Shown here: piece after piece, positions 45,572-57,800 of the stretch
How positions within the stretch are numbered: the stretch's first letter is position 1
How the letters are laid out: each line of letters starts with the position of its first letter
Assembly (NCBI GenBank): GCA_963853835.1
Contig: OY970820.1
Coordinates: 29,350,873-29,414,872 of the forward strand
Direction of reading: 5' to 3'
From: Calendula officinalis
Lineage: Eukaryota > Streptophyta > Magnoliopsida > Asterales > Asteraceae
Length of the DNA: 64,000 bases
Notes under the pieces: generated by a model
The model's database searches: none
What the model was told of the DNA's origin: nothing
Seen by the model: the letters and a program-made list of their open reading frames with translations, nothing else
Position numbers and translations under genes: made by a program

Positions 45572-45815
45572 CTACAAGCAACTTTGAAAGTTGTGCTTGT
45601 TCCCTTCCTCTACGGATCATACGAGGCAAATCCCACTCCCAACCATCATCGTTTCATCTATTATTAACTAGTAGACAATTTTGTTGATTCTCTAAACGAA
45701 ATAACCGGGGGAATCTCAAGTACAAAGGTGTAGAATTTGGAAGCCACAAGTCTTTCTAAAACCAAGTATCATTACCATTTCCAAATTAAGAGGTTGTAGA
45801 AGAATTAGTAATTAG
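45572..45815 (-). pseudogene. LINE ORF2 piece, upstream end of the split copy
   Basis: On the minus strand this reads DTWFWKDLWL, PLYLRFPRLFRLENQQNC and WEWDLPRMIRRGR, which is the segment before zf-RVT in L1-type ORF2. It continues at 34,972 after the Copia insertion. Upstream of 45,815 no LINE similarity can be read, so this copy is 5'-truncated. Confidence 0.8.
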
Positions 45816-46691
45816 AGTAACCTTTTAAAGAAACTCATATCCTAATAATAAATAATTATCAAATGCTTATTCAAATAGTTATAAGTGTTTCGAATAGTAA
45901 TAAGCTATATGCTCCAAGTCCGATTTCATAAAAAAAAAAGTACATTTCACTTTGTTCCAATTAACGTGATGTATATATATTTATTTTATATTAGTCATTA
46001 AACGTTTTTTTTTTGTCTTATTTGTCCCAATACTTGATCATTTACCATTTTGGATGGTAAAAAATTTCCATATGTAAATTAAAAAAGAAATACAGATGAA
46101 AATTGCCATATGTCACGTTTTTAACAACTTAAACTGGTGAATATGGACCAAATGGAAATTACTGAGGATAGAACCTTTTAATTATAAAATATATTAAAAT
46201 AGAACCTTTTATAACAGTATAATCGCATTAAATCCAATATAATTTCAAAACTACAAAAATACATATTTGTTAAGTGCAATGTTTTAAAGCCGGTTTTTAT
46301 GTTAAACTGCCGCTTTGAATATGTGTGTACTGGATGAAATGGTCGGTCGAACCAAATAATAATATTAAGTATTTATGATACAATAAATATGTAAATAATG
46401 TACAAATCACATTCTTCTAATACAAACTCTTTATTATTAAAAATACACAATCTTAACCCCTCAAATTAATAATAGTATCCAAACCAACCCTTCAAATTAT
46501 TTATAGTATCAAATTCATGGTCACCCAAAAAGTATATAATATTTTGTTTTAGATAATGAAACTTATATAAAAGCACGCAATATTGTTATGCCGTCAAGAA
46601 TATTTTAAAAATATTTAATTTTTAACTTAAAACAATATTTTGGTTGTAGTATGAATATCGATAAATAATTTTTTTATATCACATGAAAATC
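45816..46691. other. AT-rich sequence ending at a Helitron terminus
   Basis: No gene recognised. The 5' end of the Helitron whose terminus lies at 46,692-46,724 should be somewhere in or before this stretch, but I could not place it. Confidence 0.5.
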
Positions 46692-46724
46692 CCCCGCGGC
46701 AGCGCGCGGGGTGAAACATACTAG
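46692..46724 (+). mobile_element. Helitron 3' terminus (hairpin plus CTAG)
   Basis: A 7-bp GC stem (ccccgcg 46,692-46,698 with cgcgggg 46,705-46,711) and a 6-nt loop stand nine bases before CTAG (46,721-46,724), followed by T. This is the standard plant Helitron 3' end, which stops rolling-circle transposition. No helicase is nearby, so it belongs to a non-autonomous element or fragment. Confidence 0.75.
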
Positions 46725-48030
46725 TTAAAATTATACATAAAGAGAAAAATACATAAACTAACCTTTGTTTCAGATGCTTTTAAATGATAATAATGCTGAG
46801 TAACAATAACATGCATATAATACATAAAACTTATGATTATTCGAAAGACAAATATGCATTTAAATCATATAAATAAAAAGAAACATGTTGCAGAAACACG
46901 AACATGAATACACTAACGCTAACCTTTGTTTAATAGGCTGAAGAATGAAAGTATGTGAAATAATTTTTTTGATGAATATGTATCGTGTATAAGTAGTAAT
47001 TCTGGAATTAAGTTGATGAAAAAATATGTAATTTCGGAAATTAAGTTGATAGATATTCATCAATTAAAATCCATCTTAAATTAAAAATTGTAATTACGGA
47101 ATTGTTTCTGTTTTGGAAAAGTTAATTTAAGAAATCTTATTATTATAAGCCGGTTTATTAGGAAAATATGTTTTGATGACCTGGAATTTTCGGAAAAAAA
47201 TAATAACTCAAAAAATTCGCAAGCTTCAAATGGGTGGGAAAGCAAATGTTCTGGTCAATAAGAAGCTGCCACATGGACATTGGTGGTCTAGAAAAATGAC
47301 ATGTGGCCCCTTAAAATGCTTCTTTTATTATAATTATAAATTTAAAACACAGCTGGCTGTTATCTAGGAACTAATTTATAGCATTTTATTCTAATTTAGG
47401 AAGCAATTTATAGCATTTTAATAAGTTGGGAAATTGGTTAGTGTACAAAAAAAAAAAAAAAACGACTGGCTCGCATTTTGCAAAAAGATTACATCCATCA
47501 CTATACCATTGCATTTTGGAATCATAGTAACATGAGGTATTACATTATTGGACAAAAAAAACGTTTTATTTGTTTTGTAATTTAACACAAAGTATTTGTA
47601 TATTTTTGTTAATTACTTTTTGACAATGAAATTGGTGAATTAGTACTTAAGTGCAAAATTCTTGTGTAAACAGTAAATTAAGCCCGAGTAAAATAGGAGC
47701 AACTGGAGCAACCTACCACCTACAACCACCACCATTACTACTGCCACCGCCCACGGTCACCACCCACCACCAACACTACCGCCAGCACCCACCACCAACA
47801 CTACCGCCACCATATAAGTTATAATACAGAGTAAAACTAAGCAAAATAAAATAAGGACATTTTTATCATTTTACATGAATTCAAATTTAATTCTTAACGA
47901 ACCAAACAAAACATCAAATCGGTTTCGAATATCATTTCCTCCAAACGGGTTTCAATTCATTGACTGATTCAAAACATTTTGTAAATCAAACTTCACCTAA
48001 GTCTCTGGTTTGAATCCGACATTTAGTTCG
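46725..48030. other. Intergenic region upstream of the NLR gene
   Basis: AT-rich, no gene. 47,700-47,815 is an accacc-rich imperfect repeat (caccaacactaccgcca occurs twice). Short frames at 46,860-47,063 and 47,173-47,367 have no recognisable features. It presumably contains distal promoter sequence of the NLR gene. Confidence 0.5.
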
Positions 48031-48240
48031 AGTTTTTAATCTCTTTATTTAATATAGTTATTCCTTTTCAATATCTATTTAAGATAATGTGTCTTCTTCA
48101 CTCTCTATTAAATATAGTTAGACTTTTTCGATCTTTATTAAATATAGTTTTACTCTTTCAATCTCTATATAATATAGTTAGACCTTTCCAATCTATATTT
48201 TATATAGTTTTTCTTTTTCAATCTCTATTTAATATAGTTT
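48031..48240. repeat. Seven 30-bp tandem repeats just upstream of the NLR start
   Basis: Seven consecutive 30-bp units share tttttcaatctctatttaat followed by atagtt, with 3-9 differences between units. The array ends 45 bp before the NLR ATG, so it lies in the core promoter or 5' UTR and could affect expression. This is inference from position. Confidence 0.9.
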
Positions 48241-48285
48241 TTTGACATCCAAAGGCCAACTGAAATAACTGTACACGTTCTCTCT

Positions 48286-51200
48286 ATGGATTCATCAGCA
48301 AGTCGCCAATGGAGTCATGATGTTTACTTGAGCTACAGAGTTGAAGATACACACAAAAGTTTCATAGATCATCTCTACGCAGCTTTGGTCCGAGCTGGAA
48401 TTCGGACCTTCAGGCATGACCGTCAACTTCCGATTGGAGATAATTTATTGTTAGGTTTGGAAAAAGCAATTCGAGAATCTAGGGTTTCAATCGTCGTTTT
48501 CTCCAAAAATTATGCTTCTTCTGAACGATGTCTTAATGAATTGGTGAAAATCGTTGAATGCAAGGAGAATTTAGGGCAGCTGATTATTCCTGTATTTTAT
48601 TATGTTGATTCAATTGATGTAAGCAAACAATTGGGGGATTTTGCTGATGCTTTTGCACGGTATGATGAGTGTTATGCTGGTGAGACTGCGAAGGTGAAAC
48701 AATGGCGATTTGCTTTGGGAGAGGCTACGAAGCTATCAGGATGGGATCTGAGAAACATTGCGAATGGGTAGCTCACCCTAAATGCTTGACCTGCCATTTT
48801 TTTGCACTTTTAAATATTTTTATTGTTTATCCACACATGTTCTAGCTCTTTAAGAAGTATTGTTCCTAGAGATGCTTATACGAACTGTTAATAACTTGGA
48901 TACTACTTGATTTTGCAGATGAGACCATTTTGAAAATCTCTGATTAGAAAAAGATACTTGTTTGTAATAAAAAAATAGGGGGTGATTTTCACACCACAAC
49001 TTTTAGTTCATCTACCACAACTGTTGCTTGATATGCTTGTACAATTAGTTGTAAAATTTATACTGTGTGGTATATGAAGTAATAGTTGTGGTGAAGAAAT
49101 GAATTCCTTAAGAAATTGTTTAGGGACAAGTCTGACAAACATTAGTTTACTATGAGGTTAACATCAAATTCAAAGTACAGTTAAGTGTTATCTTTATCAA
49201 GAAAAGTCAAAGTTCGTCTTCTTTTGCTAGGAGGTAAAAGGTGTCGATTATGAGGTATAATCTATCTATACTATAATATGAAGTGATTAGGACTTCAATT
49301 TTAAGACCTCTAGAAATTAAGAGTATTTTTTAGGCCATCTAATCCTTTGTTGATCATTTCGGTTAATCTAGGCCGTCCAAGATGGAAAGTTATAGTGACA
49401 TGGAATCAATTTGCATTTTGTATTTAGTGATCTGCTAATATATAAAAGTGAACATATTTCTATCATATCATTATCACATGCGGGAATCATTTTCACCGGG
49501 TTGATCATTGTTTGTCCATTGCAGGCATGAAGCAAAGTTCATTCAAGAAATTGTTAGGCATGTTCTTGATAAGGTCAAGATTACAAAACTGCATGTCGCC
49601 AAACACCCGGTTGGATTAGATTCTCGTGTTAAAAAGTTACTTTCATTGCTAAAAATTGGTTCAAATGATGTTAAGGTTGTTGGTATTTATGGTATGGGTG
49701 GTGTAGGTAAATCGACTATTGCAAAATCTTTCTACAATTCAAGTTTTCACCTTTTTGAAGGTAGTTGCTTTCTCGCAAACATTAGAGAAGTTTTTGAGCA
49801 ACCAAATGGATTAGTTCGTTTACAAGAACAACTTCTTTCTCAAATACTAAAGGGCAAGAAAATCAAGGTTGCAAATGAGCATATAGGAATCACTTACATA
49901 AAAGAAAGACTTTGCTACAAAAGGGTTCTAATCGTTCTTGATGACGTGTACGAATTATGCCAGCTGGAGGCATTAGCTGGACAACGACATTGGTTTGGTT
50001 TAGGAAGTAGAATTATCATAACAACAAGAAATATACATTTGCTAATTGAAGCTAAAGTAGATGAAAAATATAAGGCTATGAAGTTGAACCACAACGAGTC
50101 TTTAAGGCTATTTAGTTGGCATGCTTTTAGAAAACCTTTTCCAATTGTTAATTACAAGAAAATTTCTAACCAAATTGTAAGCTACATTAGAGGTCTTCCA
50201 TTAGCTCTTGAGGTTGTAGGTGCTTCTTTACTTGGGCAAACCAGAAAAGAACTTTGGAAAAGTACCTTGGAAAAACTTAGAAAAATCCCTCCAAACAAGA
50301 TTTTAGAAAAACTTAGGATAAGCTTTGAGACACTTGATGATGATAAAGTAAAAGATATTTTCTTAGATATTGCGTGTTTTTTTATTGGTATGGATAAAGA
50401 TTATGCTGTTGATATATTCAATGGTTGTGGTTTTTTTCCTGGAGTTGGTATTAGTATCTTGATTGACAGATGTTTGTTAAGAATCAGTTCACAAAATAAG
50501 CTTAAAATGCATGACCTAGTACGAGATATGGGAAGGAAAATTGTGAATGAAAAGTTCCCTTTAGAACCTGGAAAACGCACCCGAATTTGGTTTCAGAAAG
50601 ATGTACTCGAGGTGCTAAAAAAACACGAGGCAAGTCTTTTTTGTTTTTTTGATCTATTATTTACCAATTTAAACAAATATTCAACGTGTGATTTTTATAA
50701 CCTTTTGTAGGGCTCAGAAGCAATTGAAGGTCTTGTTTTAGATGTGTTAAAACCGATGCATTTGAACACCAAAACATTTGAAAGGATGCACAAATTAAGA
50801 TTACTTCAAATCAACAACATACATTTAGATGGAAACTTTAAAGGCTTATTTGAAGAGCTGAGGTGGCTTTGTTGGCATCATTGTCAGTTGGACAGTTTGC
50901 CTGAAGAATTTCATCCTGGAAAACTTGTTTTTCTTGATATGCAGCACAACAATTTTAATACACTTTGGCAGGGAACTAAGGTACAGAGTCCTGCTTATAT
51001 ACCAATTTTTTATATAGATATTTTTTTTTTCATTTATATAGATTTTGCATGTTTCTTGATTTGGAGCTTTACAGTTTCTTGGGAACTTAAAGATTCTAAA
51101 CATTGGTGAATCTGAATCCCTTACAACAACCCCTGATTTCTCTGGTGTTCCAAATCTGGAAAAACTGTCACTTGAATCTTGTCCAAAATTGTCAAATATC

Positions 51201-53378
51201 GACACAACAATTGGATCTCTGGATAAGTTAACCAATCTTAATCTGCAAAGATGCAACAACCTCAAAAATCTACCAAACAGCATTTGCAATCTTAAATCAC
51301 TCCAAACACTAAATCTTGGTTTATCCCCAAATCTGGAGCAACTGCCTGATAAACTGGGAGATATGGAACAGTTGAGAGATATCAGTCTTTATGCAACTGG
51401 AATAACAGAATTACCCGATTCAGTTGAATTTCTACACAATCTAAATCGATTGAATCTTGGAGAATGCAAGAATCTTAAAGGTCTTCCAGATAGCATTTGC
51501 AATGTGAGATCACTTGAATATCTGTACATGAATGGGTGTTCTAATATGGTTAATATGCCTGAAAATGTGGGAAATATTAAATGTTTAAAAGTGCTTTCAG
51601 TTATCGAAACTGCAGTTAAACATCTACCCAAATCCACTGAGCTATTAACTGAATTAACTGACTTACATTTGGATGGATGCAAGAATCTTGAAACTCTTCC
51701 AAATATAAATAATCTGATTTCACTTGAAATTCTCAATGTTGGTGACTGCTTAAAAGTTAAACTTGATGAATCTCCTCATATGTGGGACCCATTACCGAAT
51801 CTTACCCGTTTGAATCTCAGAAACTGCAATTTATCCGAACGAGATATTCCTCGTGATTTTGGGCCGTTTTTGCATCTAGAAGATTTGGTTTTAGAAGGAA
51901 ATAGTTTTTGCACCCTACCCTTGAGTCTTGGTCAACTATACAATTTGACATCCCTTAATTTAGGTCAATGCAGGAACCTTGTATCAGTCGAAGCATTTCC
52001 TCCTAATCTAATTTGGCTCACTTTGAAGGGTTGTTTATTATTGAAAAAATTATCACTTTCAGAATTAAAATATTTGGAAGTGATTGATCTTAAAAATTGC
52101 AGTAGTTTAGTTGAGATTCATGGCTTAGAAAACCTGTTTATGATCAGATCAATACATTTGGAAGCCTGCAGCAGTCTGTCTACCGCATTTACAAATAGTT
52201 TGATACAGGTTCGCTTTATGTATGTCTGTTTTAAACGGGTCAATTTGGGGTTTTTTTTAATTGGAAAATTGCATAAAATAGCAACATACTATTGGGTGAT
52301 TCCTAATTCTAGCAACCAACTATTAAAATTTTCAAAAATAGCAACGAACTTTTAAACTTTTGCAATTTGAGAAATATTTTACCTGAGATGAGATGACGGT
52401 ATTGAGTATTTTTTAGTGACGTGGCCGGTTATTTAATTTTTCTAAGTTTATTCCAATTAATCTTAAACTGATTTGAGCAATAATTCTTAAACGGTTCCTC
52501 CATCCCGACCGTTCTTCCTCTTTTATAAAATACTGACTAGCGTCATTCCGGGTAAGACGTTTCCCAAATTGCAAAAATTTAAAAGTCCGTTGATATTTTT
52601 GAAAATTTTGATAGTTGGTTGCTAGAATTAGGAATCACCCAATAGTATGTTGCTATTTTATGCAATTTGCCCTTTTTCAATCTCAAACGGGTTAAATACT
52701 TCAATCACATTGGTTGAACATGTTAAAAGCGTTAGTTTTCATAATAAATTCATTAAGTATTTATAAGAAAAAGGACACAGTGGTGTTTTCGGGGGAAAGT
52801 GGGAAATCCAGCCCGCTATGACCCGTATCATAAAAGACCCGTTTTACTCTAAACATGTTACCCATTATGATGAATGATTTTCTGTTAAACAGGGAGACTC
52901 TGGGCTTGTGCACAATTGTAGAATATATTTCTCAAGGATGGAAATTCCTAATTGGTTTGAATATCAGGAAACAAATAATTCTTTGATTTCTTTTAATGTG
53001 CCTGAAGATTTCAAACATGATCAATTACAAGTAACTGTTTGGGCTGATTATTCGTTTGGCAAACTTGCTTCACTTAACATGAAGTTTAGAATGCATATAA
53101 CGAATACAACAAATGATGATGAATTGGTTTATCTACTTTCGGGCAGCTCTTTTGAAGTAGGGTCATGGGTGAGTCATATACCGCCAGATTACCCGATTCA
53201 AAGTGGAGATAAAATCGAGGTTTACTTTGAAATGAAATATAAGAATGCTATTGTAACGGGAAAATATGCAAACGTAGAGAAATGTGGAGTTCATATTGCA
53301 AAAAAGAAGTTGGATACACTTAAAAAGAGAGGTCTCAATGACTATTTTGTTGAAACAAAACCTGGACCTAAAGGGTAA
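48286..53378 (+). CDS. TIR-NBS-LRR immune receptor (TNL), five exons, about 1,158 aa
   Basis: Intracellular plant immune receptor. The N-terminal TIR makes NAD-derived signals when the receptor is activated by pathogen effectors. Deduced exons: 48,286-48,767, 49,525-50,629, 50,711-50,980, 51,075-52,208 and 52,893-53,378. They total 3,477 nt with all phases agreeing and no stop. TIR (exon 1) has DVYLSYRVEDTHKSF, with V where G is usual, and SSERCLNEL, with R where W is usual. NB-ARC (exon 2) has P-loop GIYGMGGVGKST (residues about 214-225), kinase 2 LIVLDDV (296), GSRIIITTR, GLPLAL (384) and MHD (489-491). LRRs fill exons 3-4. Exon 5 has a C-JID/post-LRR domain (MEIPNWFEYQ). Intron 2 must use a GC donor (gag|gcaagt at 50,630) to stay in frame. 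A MITE sits in intron 4. The exon order matches N/RUN1-like TNLs. Confidence 0.93.
52263..52672. mobile_element. MITE with about 110-bp inverted repeats in NLR intron 4
   Basis: 52,263-52,375 and 52,555-52,672 are near-perfect inverted repeats (aaattgcataaaatagcaac... at each end). Candidate 9-bp duplications tttttaatt and tttttcaat flank it (7 of 9 match), which suggests a Mutator-like MITE. It has no coding capacity. Its transcript would fold into a long hairpin within the NLR pre-mRNA. Confidence 0.8.
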
Positions 53379-54356
53379 ATAATTCTTCACTTTGCGATTT
53401 CCTAGTACACATTTCATTTCTTTTTTTTTTTTATAAATTTGTTAAATTTTAAACTATTAACTATCACGGCACAAATGTTCTCATTGGTAGTTATTCAAAT
53501 ATTTGCCTGATATACTTGTAGCAGGTCATGCTCTACATGTCAACCATAACATTATTATTAACAATAACTTTTAGTTATTATCGTTTCACATTTTTATGTT
53601 AATAGTTATTAGCTAATATTGTATTTTTCTATACTTGTATGCTTATTGTGAAAATATCTTTTTTAGGTATGTGATAGAATGACTAATACAGTAATACGTG
53701 CGTACGGGGTCATTTTCCCTAATGGCTGAGGAGCTTATACTCAGCAGATAAGTCAGATATAGCATTTGACTAGGACTTTGTAACGGTACATCATATGTCC
53801 AAAGCAAATTGCGTGCAACACAAGTTCCAACTGACCTTTTGTTTTATATTTCTTCGCGATCACATGTTCTGTTATTCTTGTAATTGTATAATTCACTGCT
53901 TGTACTTAAATTGTTATACGATTGATGTAAATAAATAATATTTTTAGCGTCGTATCTCAAATATGTTGCCTATAATTATGAAGATATTAAAGATAAGAAT
54001 TTATACAACTTCATCTTAGAGAAATTGATAAACATGTTTCTTTTGTTTAGAATCTTAACCTAGGTTGACCGTTCAAAAAATAAAAAATAAAAAATAAAAT
54101 AAAATAAAAAAAATCTTAACCTAGGTTGAAGCCTTATCATCTACACTATATATATACTTTTTGTAACTAAAGAAAACCCTTGTCGCATTCATTTTTCCAA
54201 GTTATTAGAGAAGGAAAAAGGACAACTATAAAGTAACTTTGTTGCATATTTATTATTGTTAATTAACTGTTTAATAATACTACAATAAAAATCTTATGTA
54301 TTTTATTGAAAGTATTCATAAGTTTGTATAAAGTTAACAAGTTTAGTAACTTAAAT
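53379..54356. other. Intergenic region between the NLR and KTF1 genes
   Basis: Contains the NLR 3' UTR; aataaataat at about 53,931 could serve as a poly(A) signal. A ttttttag|gtatgtgatagaatga block near 53,667 could be the acceptor of an alternative last exon. The rest is AT-rich with no recognised gene. Confidence 0.5.
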
Positions 54357-54372
54357 ATGAAAAAGTTGGTTG

Positions 54373-54559
54373 TTTTTTTTTTTAAACGGCAAGTTAGTAA
54401 GTTAGTGGTTCGAGCATAGACAGTGACATCCATAAGGGGTAGTATGCCTTCTTTCAAACTTTCCACCTATGGGGAATAAATCCCACCACCAAAGTCCACG
54501 ACGGGACTTGAACCCATGACCGGCAACACCTTATACCACTAGGCTAGAAACCTTGGTTC
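54373..54559 (-). mobile_element. tRNA-derived SINE with 16-bp target duplication
   Basis: On the minus strand: RNA polymerase III A box TAGCCTAGTGG (54,546-54,536), B box GGTTCAAGTCC (54,514-54,504), a tRNA-unrelated body and an A-rich tail (54,384-54,373). The flanking direct repeat atgaaaaagttggttg is identical at 54,357-54,372 and 54,560-54,575. The 187-bp length fits plant SINEs. It lies about 340 bp upstream of the KTF1 start, transcribed away from it. Confidence 0.92.
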
Positions 54560-54862
54560 ATGAAAAAGTTGGTTGTTAGACTTATTTCGTGCAAATTGGG
54601 AATACATTTTGAATTTTATGATATTATTTCAAAATATAATAACTACTTAAAAGTTAAAAGTAACTGTATAATTTACCCGTGTTGATTGAAATCGAATAAA
54701 CAAGTTTAGTGATAAAAGTTAAAAAGAATATAGTTTGGTGGCTTAAATGTAAAGAAAAAAGGTCCCACTTCCCACTACCTAACGGATGTTACGAATGTTA
54801 TAATTTCTCTTTCCAAACGGATCGCTATAGCTCACTCTCCATTCTCTCTCTCTCACTCTCGA

Positions 54863-54871
54863 AAACCCTAA
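54863..54871 (+). promoter_or_regulatory. Telo-box (AAACCCTAA) in the KTF1 leader
   Basis: The aaaccctaa motif stands 25 bp before the ATG, after a ctctctctc tract (54,838-54,860). Telo-boxes are common in leaders of plant translation and dividing-cell genes; function here is inferred. Confidence 0.5.
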
Positions 54872-54895
54872 AATTTCGTCAACTGAAGAATAAAA

Positions 54896-57800
54896 ATGGT
54901 TGATAAGGGTAAAGGAATCGCTGATGATTCTTCATCGTGGAAACGGAAACGCGATGGAGACGATAAATCTGGTAACCGGAAAAGAAAAAACCCCAATGTT
55001 CTCCAGTTCTTCGAGGAATCCGCTTTTGAAATCGACGAGAGCGGTTCTAGCGACGATGAAGATTTTATCGACGATATAAATAGTAATGATTCTTCCGATC
55101 ATCGTTATTGCTTACATATATCATACATTTTGTCGTTTTAGGGTTTATTTGTGATTTAGTTAATTTTAGGGTTTTTTGTTTCAATTTATGGTGGATTGCG
55201 GCTTGCATGGTTCTATATGGTAAGGTTTGAAGCTCATATAATGGAATGCATCCAACTTTTAGGGTTTCATGAAAAAATATATCACGTTGTACGGAAATAC
55301 ACCTGTTTACTATTTCCTATCATCATCGTTGGTTTACTGTATGATGTAACTTAAAAAAATGGTGGTATATATTTATCATTTCCTGGTCCTAGTATGCGTG
55401 TTGTAGCTCACTTGCTGCAAGGTTGCAGTGGAGATGGGGAAAATTAATTGTGCTCAGAATGTAAGGTTTGCTTTTGTTAGTTATGGATTCATGCTCCTAA
55501 CATTTTTTAATTTATCTTTTTAGCAAAAAAACATGTTCCAATTGTTGAAATTGTTTTGGACTTTTTGCTCTTTTTGGGTGACTTGTGTTTGTATAGGTCA
55601 AATGTGCAACAGAACATGTAATAAGTGTATAATGTTGCATGTGAGTTATATGCTAGTCATGTTGTTGATATTTGCAGCATGTTTGGATTGCATATTTCTT
55701 ATCTATCTCTTGGTTTCCTCTTATTTTTTTGTCTCATTATAAAATTTGTTGCATTTTTGTTTCTGTAGTGTATTTTGAAGATACTCTCGGCCCAGATCTG
55801 GATGTTAAGACTGAACCAAAAACTCCCAACATTCCCTTTCTCCCCAAAGAAGAAGAAATGGATGAAGAAGAAATGGAGAAAATGTTGGAAGCACGTTATA
55901 AACCAGGTGCTGGTTTTGTCAAACACGCAGAAGACCGACCTGGATTTGCAAGAACGAATGAACGGGACCCGTTTGTTCCATCTGCAAAGGATCCAATAAT
56001 CTGGAAAGTCAAATGCATGGTATTTCTTTTCTGTAAATTGTAGTGGACCCTTTTTAGGCTATGGTTACTGTTTCTCTGACCAAAATGTTGACTTTAGGTT
56101 GGACGTGAGAGGCATTCGGTTTTCTGCCTCATGCAGAAGTACGTTGACTTGAAATCTCTTGGAAATAAGTTGCAAATAGTTTCTGCATTTGCTGTTGATC
56201 ATGTGAAGGGGTTTATTTACATTGAAGCTGAAAAACAATGTGATATCAATGAGGTCATATATCATATAATACGCGATTGTTATCACTTATTACAAAATTA
56301 ATTATTTTGATTTTTGTTTTTTTTAAATAATTACAGGCATGCAAAGGTCTTTGTAATATATACCCAAGCCGAGTGGCTCCTGTTCCAGAGCATGAAGTTT
56401 CACATTTATTCTCTGTTAAAAGCAAGTACAGTGGGGTTAAAGTGGACACCTGGGCTCGTGTAAAAGCCGGCCATTACAAGGGTGACCTAGCACAGGTATA
56501 TGACCTTTTTTATTTAATTTTATTTTTTTGAATATTTATATATTCAAGCGGGATTATGGCTTATATGAATGCAGGTTGTGAATGTGAATGAGGCTAAGAG
56601 GAAAGCTACTGTTAAGCTTGTTCCAAGAATAGATCTGCAAGCTCTCTCTGAAAAAATTGTAATAAAAAAATATACTTGCTTTCTTTGATTATTGTTATGT
56701 ATATATAACGTATATGTATGTATGTATAGTTGATTATTTGTGCATATAATGTTATTTGAATGATCTGTTTCATTTACAGGGTGGTGGAGTTACTGGCAAG
56801 AAAGCTACTATTCCAGCTCCTAGATTGATCACTTCAAGTGAACTTGAGTACATACATGACTTGACTTTTTCTCTTTTCTTATTTTTTTTCTTCCAAAAAA
56901 GACATTTTTTTAATATATTTTTTTTAAAATTTAATTTTAGGGCATATCGACCACTAGTTCAGGTAAGGCGGGACCGTGATACAGGTGACATGTATGAGGT
57001 GTTTGATGGAATGTGTTTAAAGGATGGTTACCTTTTCAAGAAAGTGCCTTTGGATTCATTGAGTTATTGGGATGTTAGGCCTTCTGAATCTGAACTTTTA
57101 AAATTCAGCCCTGCAAATAAAGAAGAATCCAATGATGTTGAGTGGCTTACTGGTCTTTTTGGTGAACGAAAGAAGAAAAAACCAACAATTAATAATAATA
57201 ATAAAGGTGGAAAAGGTGAAGGTTCTTCCAGTTCCAGCATGGAAAATAGTTTTGAAGTGCCTGATCTTGTGTTTCACGGGTATATTGATGTTATTTCTTT
57301 TTTAATTTTTATTTATTTATTTATTATTATTGTTCTCTGTAATGTCCTCTGCTTCACAAAATCGTCTGCAGTCGCAAGGCTTTTGGGGTTGTAATTGGCA
57401 GAGAGAAGGATGACCGGATAAAGGTTATAATTGCTATTCTTTTGGTTGTTTTTATTTATTTATTTATTTTTATAAGGTTTTGATATCAGTTTTCCATTTT
57501 TAGGTTTTGGAAGAAGGTTCAGACAAACCAATGGTGGTGGCAGTTGAATCACGGTTGCTGAAAAAGGCAGACTTTGATAAGAAATTCACAGCCTTCGATC
57601 AGCATAAGAAAATTATATCAACAAATGATCATGTGAGAATCTTGGAAGGTCCACTAGAGGTTTGTGTTTTTGACTTTTTGTTTTAAAGTTTGTTACTTTA
57701 CAATTTAAATTGGAAACACATGCAACATTTGGTGGTGGTTGCACCTTGCAGGACAAAACAGGAATTGTCAAGCAAATTTACAAAGGCGTCATCTTTTTGC

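Noticed and set aside
49250..49500. A complete small Helitron in NLR intron 1
   Set aside because: The tctatactataata start-like block is present, but no hairpin plus CTRR end follows before the exon 2 acceptor.
53660..53690. A sixth NLR exon after an alternative splice at 53,374
   Set aside because: It would add only a few residues before a stop; the exon 5 stop is simpler. Kept only as a possible alternative end.
54480..54550. A tRNA gene on the minus strand
   Set aside because: A and B boxes are present but there is no cloverleaf with an acceptor stem; the poly(A) tail and 16-bp TSD show it is a SINE.
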